Assembly (NCBI GenBank): GCA_022508405.1
Contig: JAFLVI010000007.1
Span: 1 to 42,563 of the forward strand
Length of the DNA stretch: 42,563 bases
Direction of reading: 5' to 3'
Source: Clostridiales bacterium
GTDB lineage: Bacteria; Bacillota; Clostridia; Christensenellales; Pumilibacteraceae
This document shows positions 42,516 through 42,563 of the stretch, piece after piece. The position numbers and the translations under genes are program-made. The first letter of the stretch is position 1; each line of letters opens with the position of its first letter. The notes under the pieces are model-generated. The model saw nothing but the letters and a program-made list of their open reading frames with translations, did not search any database and was not told the origin of the DNA.

Positions 42516-42563
42516 TACACCCTCGGAGACTCGAACTCCGGACCCACTGATTAAGAGTCAGTT
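42513..42563 (-). tRNA. tRNA-Lys, anticodon CTT, 3' part (5' end outside window)
   Basis: The reverse complement shows anticodon stem ACTGA/TCAGT around loop CTCTTAA, giving anticodon CTT (lysine AAG), then GGGTC, a T-arm CGGAG-TTCGAGT-CTCCG, acceptor AGGGTGT, discriminator A and encoded CCA. The acceptor 5' strand, D-arm and part of the anticodon stem lie past the window end. Confidence 0.88.

Overview
The window looks like chromosomal DNA of an uncultured Gram-positive (monoderm) Firmicute, most likely a gut Clostridia lineage. I infer this from the housekeeping order dgt-dnaG-rpoD-trmK-zinc ribbon protein, a large set of type II lipoprotein signal peptides, consensus TTGACA/TATAAT promoters, a CCA-encoding tRNA-Leu, and cell-surface modules typical of gut Firmicutes (BspA-type leucine-rich repeats, InlB/Listeria-Bacteroides repeats, GLUG-like repeats, bacterial Ig-like domains). 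No database search was possible, so names rest on motifs and architecture read by eye.

Layout. 1-3330: end of a MATE exporter, an aldo/keto reductase, a flavodoxin-like protein, a hexapeptide acetyltransferase with an apparently leaderless promoter, and a small cyclophilin-like lipoprotein followed by a frameshifted remnant of an Ig-like surface protein. 3446-5856: a small membrane protein on the minus strand, divergent from a 654-residue surface lipoprotein. 6072-10143: beta-carbonic anhydrase, NAD synthetase, an ECF-transporter S component overlapping a DUF1893 protein, a CrtO-like acyltransferase, and a membrane protein with a C-terminal SHOCT domain. 10358-17505: the housekeeping cluster dgt, dnaG, rpoD, trmK, zinc-ribbon coiled-coil protein, galU, a half-length amidohydrolase-like protein, then tRNA-Leu(AAG).

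17506-18175 is a long control region: terminator, a short repeat element, an 18-bp palindrome and two tandem promoters with possible operators. It drives the centrepiece, an apparently continuous operon of about 18.6 kb (18176-36772). This encodes a 2494-residue membrane-anchored subtilisin fused to a very long leucine-rich-repeat array, an InlB/LRR lipoprotein, a GLUG-like lipoprotein, a complete oligopeptide ABC importer (OppA, B, C, D, F) and a small one-helix membrane protein. My reading is that the cell captures and cuts proteins at its surface and imports the peptides through the co-transcribed importer.

36904-42563: another InlB/cyclophilin-like lipoprotein, an HSL-type esterase, an O-antigen-ligase-like membrane protein (second leaderless candidate) overlapping an Mrp-type Fe-S carrier ATPase, a second hexapeptide acetyltransferase, a minus-strand hypoxanthine-DNA glycosylase, a structured intergenic segment with two interlocking inverted repeats, and the 3' part of a minus-strand tRNA-Lys(CTT).

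The observations I rate highest are the protease/LRR/Opp operon, the unidentified structured RNA candidate near 42302-42454, two promoter-to-ATG distances too short for a leader, a sigma factor with what looks like a duplicated region 1.1, a catalytically dead half-barrel amidohydrolase, a histone-H1-like tail on OppD, and tRNA-Leu with an A34 anticodon.
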